Of a DNA stretch of 23,963 nucleotides, positions 7,269-14,648 are shown one piece after another. The position numbers and the translations under genes were made by a program. Every line of letters starts with the position of its first letter. Position 1 is the first letter of the stretch. Source of the stretch: an uncultured Eubacteriales bacterium. GTDB taxonomy: Bacteria > Bacillota > Clostridia > Oscillospirales > Acutalibacteraceae. The notes beneath the pieces were generated by a model that saw nothing but the letters and a program-made list of their open reading frames with translations, ran no database searches and was not told the DNA's origin. The stretch spans positions 1-23,963 of the forward strand of contig CAJTXF010000036.1 in NCBI GenBank assembly GCA_910580045.1, in the 5' to 3' direction.

Positions 7269-7882
7269 AAAGCGCGGTTATTGCTCCCAGGCGGGCAAAG
7301 GTCTTCATGGCCATGAAAATAGTGGTGGCTCTGCTTCTGTGTCTGCTCCTGATTTACAGCTTCAGCAGCTATCCTGTCTCCCTGTGGCTCAACGGTATTG
7401 CTCCGGGAAAGGCTGAGCTTGTAGATGATTTTATAGACTGTGAGCAGGAGCACATCCGCGTCGCCGCCCTGCGGGGGCAGGAAGGCACCACCCTGGTAAA
7501 GCTGCGGGAGCAGGCTTTTGGGTTCTGGCGCAGGGAGGAGGAGCCAGAAGCGCTGGAGAGCCCGGATTTTTCCTTCCGCTATCTGGGCCACGCCTCCTCA
7601 TATTCCGGCCTGGGCTACGCCTACATGGTCCCCAACGGCGGCCCCTGGGTTGACGGCCCCCGGCGCTGGGAGAAGCGGGAGTACCTCTATGGGGACAACG
7701 CCGCATATCTTATCACTGTCCCGGAGGAGTTGCTGGCCCCCAACGAGACTGTCTCTGTTCGCCAGACCAATGAGCGCTACATCATCACCCTCTGCTCCTG
7801 CCATGGGCAGGAGCAGGACTCTTACCAGACCATCCAGCGAATCGAGCACTGGCTGGTCAGCCAAAAGCTGGTTGAAACATAA
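7265..7882 (+). CDS. Unknown protein with N-terminal membrane anchor, third gene of the DUF2975/HTH operon
   Basis: A 205-aa protein that I do not recognise. A positively charged start (RRAK) is followed by one hydrophobic stretch at about 15-37, which could be a signal anchor placing the remaining 165 residues outside. The soluble part is acidic to neutral, contains GYAYMVPNGGPWVDGPRRWEK and one CSC motif near the C-terminus, and shows no catalytic signature that I can name. Its ATG overlaps the regulator's stop by four bases, so it is co-translated, and a strong terminator follows six bases after its stop. Being locked into the DUF2975/HTH operon suggests a shared function. A distant DUF is possible. 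Confidence 0.75.
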   Translation: MKSAVIAPRRAKVFMAMKIVVALLLCLLLIYSFSSYPVSLWLNGIAPGKAELVDDFIDCEQEHIRVAALRGQEGTTLVKLREQAFGFWRREEEPEALESPDFSFRYLGHASSYSGLGYAYMVPNGGPWVDGPRRWEKREYLYGDNAAYLITVPEELLAPNETVSVRQTNERYIITLCSCHGQEQDSYQTIQRIEHWLVSQKLVET

Positions 7883-7887
7883 GCCAG

Positions 7888-7923
7888 GCCCTCCGGAATT
7901 CCCCGGAGGGCTGTTTCATTTTT
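7888..7923 (+). terminator. Intrinsic terminator of the DUF2975/HTH operon
   Basis: GCCCTCCGG (7888-7896) pairs with CCGGAGGGC (7903-7911) around a 6-nt loop, followed by TGTTTCATTTTT (7912-7923). Confidence 0.85.
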
Positions 7924-8095
7924 GAACTTCCCTTTCAAGGGAAGCCCCTTGACCGTGATGTTTCCTAAGGTAAGCATCAGAGGCAGTGGAGGTTTTTCTG
8001 CTTTTGGGCCTGCCTCCCTGGTTTTGACACAAGAAGAAGCCCAGGTTGACAAAAATCCGTCACACTGCTGAATTTTGAATTTTTGAGCAAAACCT
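7924..8095. other. Gene-free stretch before the first exporter promoter
   Basis: CTTCCCTT-TC-AAGGGAAG (7927-7944) is a small near-perfect palindrome of unknown role. A consensus TTGACA at 8046-8051 has no convincing -10 box 16-18 bp downstream. I see no gene here on either strand. Confidence 0.5.
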
Positions 8096-8124
8096 CTTTC
8101 ATTTTTCTCCCCGTTCGCTATAAT
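8096..8124 (+). promoter_or_regulatory. Likely promoter of the first ABC exporter operon
   Basis: A consensus -10 box TATAAT at 8119-8124 has only a weak -35 (CTTTCA at 8096-8101 with 17 bp, or TTTCAT with 16 bp). Transcription from about 8131 would include the hairpins at 8146-8232. Confidence 0.55.
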
Positions 8125-8145
8125 AGAAAGAACTTTTGAGAAGTT

Positions 8146-8232
8146 GCGGCAATAGGATTTGCGCCAAACGCCCCCAAAAGGCAGGCGCTTTCTCCTATTA
8201 CCGCAGGTTCCGGCCTCTTTGGGGAACCGCGG
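8146..8232 (+). promoter_or_regulatory. Structured leader RNA with two competing hairpins, upstream of the ABC exporter
   Basis: Hairpin A: GCGG-C-AATAGGA (8146-8157) pairs with TCCTATT-A-CCGC (8193-8204), with an inner GCGCC/GGCGC stem (8161-8165, 8184-8188). Hairpin B: GGTTCC (8206-8211) pairs with GGAACC (8223-8228). It can extend by pairing CCGC 8201-8204 with GCGG 8229-8232, which would take strand from hairpin A. Such exclusivity is a hallmark of attenuators and riboswitches. No T run follows, so control could be at the ribosome binding site (8276-8284) or by pausing. I do not recognise a known riboswitch class, and no ATG-initiated leader peptide is present. Confidence 0.55.
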
Positions 8233-8289
8233 CCCTGGGGAGTGCCAAAATATTTTTATATCCGGCTTGCTGCCGGGGAGGAAATCATC

Positions 8290-10083
8290 ATGTTCCAGCT
8301 CAGATGGGTGTGGTCGCGTATGGCTGGCCACCGAAAGCGTTACATCTTTGCCCTGTGCTCCACAGCTGTTTTGGCTGTGCTGGCCCTGGGCAACTCCATG
8401 ATTACGGCCAGAATCATGGACACTGTCTTTGACCCTCTGCAGGAGACCGGCATTGTCACTCCTGAGGCTGTCCATCAGCTTACCGTGCTGGTGGCAGTGC
8501 TGATTGGCTTTGTGCTCTTCCGCACTGGGTTTGGCTATCTGCAGATTATGTGCTATGAGACCAGCTCTCAGAAGCTCATCTATCAGCTGCGCCGGGATTT
8601 GTACAAAAACATGCAGGAGCAGGACCAGGCCTTTTACAGCCAGTACCGCACCGGCGATTTGATGACCCGCCTGACCGGCGACATGGACATGATTCGCCAC
8701 GCGGTGTGCTGGGTCATCCGCCAGCTGATTCACTGCATTGTGCTGTTCAGCACCACTGCTGTCACCTTTTTGGTGACAGACTGGCAGTTTGCCCTGGTGA
8801 TGCTGGCTGTCACCCCCATTATTTTTGTGCTGACCATGCTGTTCTCCCGCCGGGTGCACCCCTTGTATGTGGAGCTGCGGGAAAAGCTCTCCAGCCTGAA
8901 CACCGCGGCCCAGGAAAATATCTCCGGCAACCGGGTGGTAAAAGCCTTTGCCCGGGAGGAGTATGAAAAGGCCCGCTTTGATGAAAAGAACCGGGACTAT
9001 AAGGAGGCCAACAAGACTGCCTCCCTGCTGTGGCTGAAATACAGCCCCTTTATTGAAACCTTCTCCCAGTCCCTGTCCATCGCCGTGCTGCTGGTGGGCG
9101 GCCTGTTCCTGATTAACGGGCGCATCTCCATCGGCACCTTCACCATGTTCAACGGCCTGACCTGGACCCTCTCAGACCCCATGCGCACCCTGGGCATGCA
9201 TCTGAACGATTTGCAGCGGTTCTTTGCCAGTGCCAATAAGATTATCGAGTTGTACTACGCCAAGTCCACCATCACCACCCGGCCTGACGCCAAGCTGCCC
9301 CAGGGCCGCGTCAGGGGGGCAGTGGAGTTCAAGGACGTAGGTCTGACCCTTCACGGCCATCAGGTACTGAAGAACATTGACTTGCGCGTCCAGCCTGGGG
9401 AGACCGTGGCCATCATGGGCCCCACAGGCGCGGGCAAAACCTCTCTGGTCAGCATGATTCCCCGGTTCTCTGACGCCACCTCAGGCACAGTGGAAATTGA
9501 CGGCCTGCCGGTACGTATGTATGATTTGAAGGCTCTGCGCAGCGCCATTGGCATGGCCACCCAGGATGTGTTCCTGTTCTCGGACACAGTGGATGGGAAC
9601 ATTGCCTATGGAGACAGCGATATGCCTGAGGAGGAAATGCGCCGCTTTGCTAAAATGGCGGACGTGGACTTTGCCGAGAAGCTGCCCCAGGGCTTTGACA
9701 CAGTAATTGGCGAGCGGGGCACCGGCCTCTCCGGCGGGCAGAAGCAGCGTATCGCCCTGGCAAGGGCCCTGGCTGTGCGGCCCAGTGTGCTGATTCTGGA
9801 TGACACCACCAGCGCTGTAGACTTGGAGACTGAGAAGTATATCCAGGAGCAGCTGGCCAATTTGGATTTCCCCTGCACGAAAATCATTGTGGCCCAGCGT
9901 ATCTCCACCACCAAGCGGGCAGATAAGGTGGTCATCATTGAGGATGGACAGATTACCCAGGTGGGCACCCACCAGGAGCTGTCCCAAAAGCCCGGCTATT
10001 ACCGGGAGGTCTTCCTGCTGCAGAACGGCCAGGATGAAACTGCTCCCGAAGCTGGGAACAGCCCCAAAAAGGAGGTGGGTTAA
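8290..10083 (+). CDS. Heterodimeric ABC multidrug-type exporter, degenerate-site subunit (pair 1)
   Basis: A 597-aa half-transporter with six transmembrane helices (about 1-320) fused to a nucleotide-binding domain. Walker A GPTGAGKT is at 377-384 and the signature LSGGQKQR at 480-487. Walker B ends in D504 followed by D505 where the catalytic Glu is expected, and the switch His is replaced by Gln536 in VAQRIS. This is the pattern of the non-catalytic subunit in BmrC/TM287/LmrC-type heterodimers. Its intact signature completes the active site of the partner encoded next. Start ATG 8290 has GGAGGAAA upstream; an in-frame GTG at 8242 is less likely. The stop touches the partner's ATG. Substrate unknown: drugs, lipids or peptides are possible. 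Confidence 0.93.
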   Translation: MFQLRWVWSRMAGHRKRYIFALCSTAVLAVLALGNSMITARIMDTVFDPLQETGIVTPEAVHQLTVLVAVLIGFVLFRTGFGYLQIMCYETSSQKLIYQLRRDLYKNMQEQDQAFYSQYRTGDLMTRLTGDMDMIRHAVCWVIRQLIHCIVLFSTTAVTFLVTDWQFALVMLAVTPIIFVLTMLFSRRVHPLYVELREKLSSLNTAAQENISGNRVVKAFAREEYEKARFDEKNRDYKEANKTASLLWLKYSPFIETFSQSLSIAVLLVGGLFLINGRISIGTFTMFNGLTWTLSDPMRTLGMHLNDLQRFFASANKIIELYYAKSTITTRPDAKLPQGRVRGAVEFKDVGLTLHGHQVLKNIDLRVQPGETVAIMGPTGAGKTSLVSMIPRFSDATSGTVEIDGLPVRMYDLKALRSAIGMATQDVFLFSDTVDGNIAYGDSDMPEEEMRRFAKMADVDFAEKLPQGFDTVIGERGTGLSGGQKQRIALARALAVRPSVLILDDTTSAVDLETEKYIQEQLANLDFPCTKIIVAQRISTTKRADKVVIIEDGQITQVGTHQELSQKPGYYREVFLLQNGQDETAPEAGNSPKKEVG

Positions 10084-11853
10084 ATGGCCAGAAACCGCTT
10101 TGACGTTGACGAAAACCTGGAAACCCCGTTTAATATAAAGCATCTGCTTCGGGCCGGTACTTATATTGGCCGCCACAAGAAAAAGATGGTCCTGTCCCTT
10201 CTCTATTCCGCCATCTCCGCCGCCGCGGCGCTGGTGGGCCCCCTGCTGATTCAGCGGGGCATCAACGTGTCTGTGCCCAACAAAGACGTGAAAGAGCTGG
10301 TGCTGCTGTCCGTGTGTATGCTGGGGGCCATTGTGACCTCCATCCTGTTTGCCCGGGTGCGCAGCAAGTACATGATTGAGGTAGGCCAGGAGATTATCTA
10401 TGACATCCGCAAGGATTTGTTTACCCATCTCCAGAAGCTGCCTTTCCAGTTCTACGACGACCGGCCCCACGGCAAAATATTGACCCGGGTCATCAACTAT
10501 GTAAACAGCGTGTCAGACGCCCTGTCCAATGGCATCATCAATTTTGTGCTGGAAATCTTCAACCTGATTCTCATTGCCATCTTCATGCTGATTTGCGATG
10601 TGCGGCTGTCCTTGGTGGTGATGGCAGGCATCCCCCTGCTGCTGGTGGTTATCTTCCTGGTGAAGCCCGCCCAGCGCCGGGCCTGGCAGGACGTTTCCAA
10701 CAAGAGCTCTAACCTGAACGCCTACCTCCACGAGAGCCTAGACGGCATGAAAATCACCCAGGCCTTTACCCGGGAGGAGGAGAACGCCGCCATCTATGAC
10801 AAGCTGAACAAGAACTGCTACCGTACCTGGATGAAGGCCCAGTATACCAGCAACCTGATTTGGGTTTCTGTGGAAAATATCTCCACTTGGGTGGTGGGGG
10901 CCATGTATCTGGTTGGCCTGACCATTTTGGGGCCCAGCATGCAGATTGGTACGGTGATTGCCCTGGCCTCTTATGCCTGGCGGTTCTGGCAGCCCATGCT
11001 GAGCCTGTCCAACCTGTATAACACCTTCATCAACGCAGTGGCCTATCTGGAGCGTATCTTTGAGATGATGGATGAACCCATCACAGTAGATGATTTGCCT
11101 GGAGCCACTGAGCTGCCCGCCATTCAGGGCGAGGTGGACTTTAAGGATGTGACCTTCTCCTATGACGGCACAGTGAATGTGCTGGAAAACTTTGACCTGC
11201 ATGTGGAGCCTGGTGAGTCTGTGGCTCTGGTGGGACCCACGGGCGCGGGCAAAACCACGGTGGTGAACCTGCTGTCCCGGTTTTATAATCTGACCGGCGG
11301 AGCTGTGCTGCTGGACGAGCACGACATCTCCCAGGTGACCCTCCACTCTCTGCGCAGCCAGATGGGCATCATGCTCCAGGACAGCTTCATTTTCTCCGGC
11401 AGCATTATGGACAACATCCGTTATGGCCGTCTGGACGCCACGGACGAGGAGGTCATTGCCGCGGCCAAGACTGTGTGCGCCCATGAGTTCATCAGCCAGA
11501 TGGAGCAGGGCTATCACACCCAGGTGAACGAGCGGGGTTCCCGGCTCAGCCAGGGCCAGAAGCAGCTGGTGGCCTTTGCACGCACTCTGCTTTCTGACCC
11601 GAAGATTCTGGTGCTGGACGAGGCCACCTCCTCCATTGACGCCAAGACCGAGAAGCTGGTCCAGCAGGGCCTGCAGGCTCTTTTGAGGGGGCGCACCTCC
11701 TTTATCATCGCCCACCGGCTCTCCACCATCAAGAACTGTGACCGTATCTTGTACATATCCGATAAGGGCATTGCAGAGATGGGCACCCATCAGGAGCTGC
11801 TGGAAAAGCGGGGACGGTACTATCACCTTTATACTGCTCAGCTGGAGGATTAA
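10084..11853 (+). CDS. Heterodimeric ABC multidrug-type exporter, catalytic subunit (pair 1)
   Basis: A 589-aa half-transporter: six-helix exporter domain, then a nucleotide-binding domain with Walker A GPTGAGKT (384-391), the altered signature LSQGQKQL (488-495), Walker B LVLDEATSSID with catalytic E513, and switch H544. An LSQGQ signature together with intact Glu and His is what BmrD/TM288/LmrD-type partners show. The start codon follows the upstream stop directly, with AAGGAGGTGGG before it. The stop codon TAA (11851-11853) lies inside the terminal repeat of the MITE-like element that begins at 11850, so the element sits exactly at the gene end. The protein end looks complete. Confidence 0.93.
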   Translation: MARNRFDVDENLETPFNIKHLLRAGTYIGRHKKKMVLSLLYSAISAAAALVGPLLIQRGINVSVPNKDVKELVLLSVCMLGAIVTSILFARVRSKYMIEVGQEIIYDIRKDLFTHLQKLPFQFYDDRPHGKILTRVINYVNSVSDALSNGIINFVLEIFNLILIAIFMLICDVRLSLVVMAGIPLLLVVIFLVKPAQRRAWQDVSNKSSNLNAYLHESLDGMKITQAFTREEENAAIYDKLNKNCYRTWMKAQYTSNLIWVSVENISTWVVGAMYLVGLTILGPSMQIGTVIALASYAWRFWQPMLSLSNLYNTFINAVAYLERIFEMMDEPITVDDLPGATELPAIQGEVDFKDVTFSYDGTVNVLENFDLHVEPGESVALVGPTGAGKTTVVNLLSRFYNLTGGAVLLDEHDISQVTLHSLRSQMGIMLQDSFIFSGSIMDNIRYGRLDATDEEVIAAAKTVCAHEFISQMEQGYHTQVNERGSRLSQGQKQLVAFARTLLSDPKILVLDEATSSIDAKTEKLVQQGLQALLRGRTSFIIAHRLSTIKNCDRILYISDKGIAEMGTHQELLEKRGRYYHLYTAQLED

Positions 11854-12029
11854 GGAAGTAGTGATTAAATCTGGTGCGCATATCGTGCAGTCAATTATTT
11901 CGTCAGAGTGCATAGATTGAGTGCAGCCAATCTGGCGATTGGCAAACGAAAGCTGTGCGCTATGAGGGAAAAAGTGCAGGCGGGATGCGTGCCAAGCCGC
12001 CAGGCGTGATTTAATCAGTGGTTCCTTAA
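11850..12029 (+). mobile_element. MITE-like element, copy 1 (180 bp)
   Basis: It begins TTAAGGAAGTAG and ends GTGGTTCCTTAA. The terminal inverted repeats are about 22 bp (TTAAGGAA....TGATTAAATC at both ends, three mismatches). An inner hairpin GCCAATC-TGGC-GATTGGC lies at 11926-11943. It has no coding capacity. Copy 2 (16598-16777) is the same length, in opposite orientation, with four differences by my base-by-base comparison. The outermost TTAA may be the target duplication, as in TTAA- or TA-targeting elements. I cannot name the parent transposase family. Confidence 0.85.
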
Positions 12030-12269
12030 AAGCCGGATTCCAAAAAAGGAAAGCCCTTCAAGGGAGCCTGGCAAATTCGGAGGAGGAATCCTGACAGGGC
12101 GAGAGCCACAAAGGTATTGCTCTGGACAAAACTGTCCTTCCTTGTCCTTCATGTTTCTTTATACTTCTGCTTTTAAGACTATGTTCTTTTGAGGAGAGCG
12201 CTTCATTGGAGGCGCTCTTCCTGTTTATCCAGAGAGGGGATTGGGGAGAAGAAATTTTTCTCTCCCCTC
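12030..12269. other. Gene-free stretch between MITE copy 1 and the marR promoter
   Basis: It holds a GGACA-AAAC-TGTCC hairpin (12124-12137) whose AAACTGTCC also occurs in the operator region (12339-12347). A hairpin AGAGCGC/GCGCTCT (12195-12201/12212-12218) is followed by TCCTGTTT and could be a weak terminator for exporter pair 1. An imperfect GGGGAGAAGAAA/TTTCTCTCCCC hairpin (12244-12268) abuts the -35 box. No gene is convincing. Confidence 0.5.
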
Positions 12270-12298
12270 TTGACATTTCCTTTCCCTTCCAGTATACT
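12270..12298 (+). promoter_or_regulatory. Sigma-A promoter of the marR-ABC operon
   Basis: Consensus TTGACA (12270-12275), 17-bp spacer, TATACT (12293-12298). The first operator repeat overlaps the -10 box. Confidence 0.9.
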
Positions 12299-12362
12299 GT
12301 TAGTTAGCGAACAGTTCAAAACCTAACAGTACAACTTCAAACTGTCCGGCGTCTAACTGTCC
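12296..12362 (+). promoter_or_regulatory. Array of ACTGT/ACAGT half-sites, probable MarR operator
   Basis: ACTGTT (12296-12301) and AACAGT (12310-12315) form an inverted repeat with an 8-bp spacer over the transcription start. Further half-sites follow: CTAACAGT (12323-12330), AAACTGTCC (12339-12347) and TAACTGTCC (12354-12362). Autorepression by the MarR protein encoded at 12398 is the simplest reading; not demonstrated. Confidence 0.7.
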
Positions 12363-12397
12363 AGACTCGTACTATTTCTCACGAAAGGAGGATTCCC

Positions 12398-12886
12398 ATG
12401 GACAAGAAATGCGGCCAGGACAACGGTTTCCGTCATGCCGAGCACTGGGACGAAATCGGTTTTCATATCAACGGCCTGTCCCATATGATTCGCTGGCTGA
12501 CCCACCAGTACCAGGGCGAGGACGGCTCCCGCTCCGGGGCGGGCATGTATGGATGGCTCATTGGCTTTCTCTATGACAACCGGGACAGGGACATCTACCA
12601 GCGGGATTTGCAGAAGCATTTCTCCGTGCGCCGCTCTACCATGACAGGCATTCTGCAGGTCATGGAGCGGGAGGGCATGATTACCCGTCGCCCGGTGGAG
12701 TGGGATGCCAGGCTGAAAAAAATTGAGCTCACGGATAAGGCCGTCCAGAGCCAGGAGCGTTTCCAGAAGACCATTGAGGGTATTGAGGCCCGAATCTCCT
12801 CCGGGCTGAGCCCAGAGGAAAAAGAGACCTTCATCCGCTTGTGCGGCAAGATACGCACAGCCATTGAGGGCAAAGAGCAGAGCTAA
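12398..12886 (+). CDS. MarR-family transcriptional regulator
   Basis: A 162-aa winged-helix regulator, cytoplasmic dimer. The recognition region YQRDLQKHFSVRRSTMTGIL with the wing REGMITRRPVEWDARLKKIELTDKA (about 67-125) is diagnostic for MarR proteins. Flanking helices form the dimer interface. AAAGGAGG lies 8 nt before ATG 12398. It is the first gene of an operon with the two ABC subunits downstream (28-nt gap). By family precedent it would repress this operon and be released by an inducer, often a substrate of the exporter. The effector cannot be deduced. It lies inside the MITE-bounded block. Confidence 0.93.
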   Translation: MDKKCGQDNGFRHAEHWDEIGFHINGLSHMIRWLTHQYQGEDGSRSGAGMYGWLIGFLYDNRDRDIYQRDLQKHFSVRRSTMTGILQVMEREGMITRRPVEWDARLKKIELTDKAVQSQERFQKTIEGIEARISSGLSPEEKETFIRLCGKIRTAIEGKEQS

Positions 12887-12914
12887 TCTTTTTATGAAAG
12901 GATGACACCCCAAC

Positions 12915-14648
12915 ATGATTCGCAAGCTCTCCCGCTTTGTGCGGGAATATAAGAAAGACACCCTATTGACCCCTGTCACGGCCTCTTTAGAGGTGGTGAT
13001 GGAGGTCATCATCCCCCTGTTGATGGCAACCATGATTGACGACGGCATCAATGCCGGGAACATGGGTGTTATTTGGAAGATGGGGATTCTGCTGGTGGTC
13101 TGCGCGCTGGTCTCCCTGCTGTTCGGCATTCTGTCCGGCGTCTACGGAGCCAGGGCCTCTACCGGCTTTGCCAAGAACCTGCGCCGGGCCATGTACCACA
13201 AGGTGCAGACCTATTCCTTCTCCAATATTGACAAATTCTCCACCGGCAGCATTGTCACCCGGCTGACCACGGACGTGACCAATGTGCAGAACGTGTTCCA
13301 GATGTTGATCCGCATTGCGGTGCGGGCCCCCTCTACCCTGATTTTCTCCATGATTATGGCCTTCACCGTGAACGCCCGGCTGGCCCTGATTTTCCTGGCC
13401 GCTATCCCGGTGCTGGGGGTGGGGCTGGGCTTTATCTCCAGCAAGGCCCACCCGGCCTTTACCCGGATGTTCAAGCATTATGACCGGATGAACACCGTGG
13501 TGCAGGAGAACCTGCGGGGCATCCGGGTGGTCAAGTCCTTTGTGCGGGAGGAGCACGAGACCGAGAAGTTTGTGGAGGCCAGCGACTTGATTCGCAAAGA
13601 CTCCACTTTGGCGGAGCGAATCCTGGCCTTCAACTCTCCCTTGATGCAGTTCTGCATGTATGCTGTGATTCTGCTGATTTCCTGGTTCGGTGCAAAGATG
13701 ATTGTGGGCGGCGAGATGACCACCGGACAGCTGATGAGCATGATGTCCTATGCCATGCAGGTGCTGATGAGCCTGATGATGCTTACCATGATTTTCGTTA
13801 TGGGCGCCATGTCCCGGGCCTCTGCCGGCCGTATCATTGAGGTACTGGATGAGGAGAGCGACATTGTGGACGGGGAAAAGAACCTGACCGCTGTGCAGGA
13901 CGGCTCCATTGATTTTGAGGGCGTGGATTTCAACTACAAGCGCTCTGACCGAACCTGTCTGGAAAACGTGAACCTGCATATTAAGCCCGGCCAGACCGTG
14001 GGCATTCTGGGAGGCACAGGCAGCGGCAAGTCCAGCCTGGTGCAGCTGATTCCCCGGCTCTATGACGTGCAGAAGGGCCGGGTCCTGGTGGGCGGCCAGG
14101 ACGTGCGGGACTATAATGTAGAGGCCCTGCGGGAAGAGGTGGCTATGGTGCTGCAGAAGAACGAGCTCTTCTCCGGCACCATTAAGGAGAACCTGCGCTG
14201 GGGCGATGAGAACGCCACAGATGAGGATATCCAGCGGGTGTGCCGCCTGGCCCAGGCAGACAGCTTTATCCAGGAGTTCCCGGATAAGTACGATACTTAC
14301 ATTGAGCAGGGGGGCTCCAACGTGTCCGGCGGCCAGAAGCAGCGGCTCTGTATTGCCCGGGCCCTGCTGAAAAAACCAAAGATTCTGATTCTGGACGACT
14401 CCACCAGCGCGGTGGACACCCACACAGACGCCATGATTCGCCAGGCATTCCGCCAGGAGATTCCGGACACCACCAAGCTGATTATAGCCCAGCGAATCTC
14501 CTCTGTGCAGGACGCGGACCAAATCGTGGTGCTGGATGGAGGCACCATCGCGGACGTGGGGACTCATGACCAGCTGCTCAAGAGCAGCGCCATCTATCGG
14601 GAAGTATACGAATCTCAGCAGAAAGGGGATGCAGCAAATGCCTCCTAG
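12915..14648 (+). CDS. Heterodimeric ABC multidrug-type exporter, degenerate-site subunit (pair 2)
   Basis: A 577-aa half-transporter with a six-helix exporter domain and a nucleotide-binding domain: Walker A GGTGSGKS (366-373), signature VSGGQKQR (470-477), Walker B LILDDSTSAVD with D495 replacing the catalytic Glu, and Gln526 replacing the switch His. As in pair 1, this marks the non-catalytic member of a heterodimer whose intact signature serves the partner's ATP site. A ribosome binding site AAAGGATG lies about 11 nt upstream. The stop overlaps the partner's start by 11 nt. It shares architecture with the 8290 gene, but the transmembrane sequence differs, so the two pairs are not a recent tandem duplication. 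Confidence 0.93.
   Translation: MIRKLSRFVREYKKDTLLTPVTASLEVVMEVIIPLLMATMIDDGINAGNMGVIWKMGILLVVCALVSLLFGILSGVYGARASTGFAKNLRRAMYHKVQTYSFSNIDKFSTGSIVTRLTTDVTNVQNVFQMLIRIAVRAPSTLIFSMIMAFTVNARLALIFLAAIPVLGVGLGFISSKAHPAFTRMFKHYDRMNTVVQENLRGIRVVKSFVREEHETEKFVEASDLIRKDSTLAERILAFNSPLMQFCMYAVILLISWFGAKMIVGGEMTTGQLMSMMSYAMQVLMSLMMLTMIFVMGAMSRASAGRIIEVLDEESDIVDGEKNLTAVQDGSIDFEGVDFNYKRSDRTCLENVNLHIKPGQTVGILGGTGSGKSSLVQLIPRLYDVQKGRVLVGGQDVRDYNVEALREEVAMVLQKNELFSGTIKENLRWGDENATDEDIQRVCRLAQADSFIQEFPDKYDTYIEQGGSNVSGGQKQRLCIARALLKKPKILILDDSTSAVDTHTDAMIRQAFRQEIPDTTKLIIAQRISSVQDADQIVVLDGGTIADVGTHDQLLKSSAIYREVYESQQKGDAANAS

Noticed and set aside
7822..8859. 345-codon minus-strand frame across the exporter leader
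   Set aside because: It runs antisense to a real gene end, a promoter, a structured leader and the exporter start, with no recognisable domain.
6370..11948. Shared 12-mer ATTGGCAAACGA in the DUF2975 promoter (6370-6381) and in MITE copy 1 (11939 onward)
   Set aside because: Only 12 bases match, with unrelated flanks; most likely chance, so no MITE remnant is claimed.
12058..12276. 72-codon minus-strand frame between MITE copy 1 and marR
   Set aside because: No ribosome binding site or domain; it covers hairpins and the marR -35 box.
8290..14648. Asp for Glu after Walker B and Gln for His read as inactivating mutations
   Set aside because: Both occur together, in both degenerate subunits, with intact partners; this is the normal state of heterodimeric ABC exporters, not decay.
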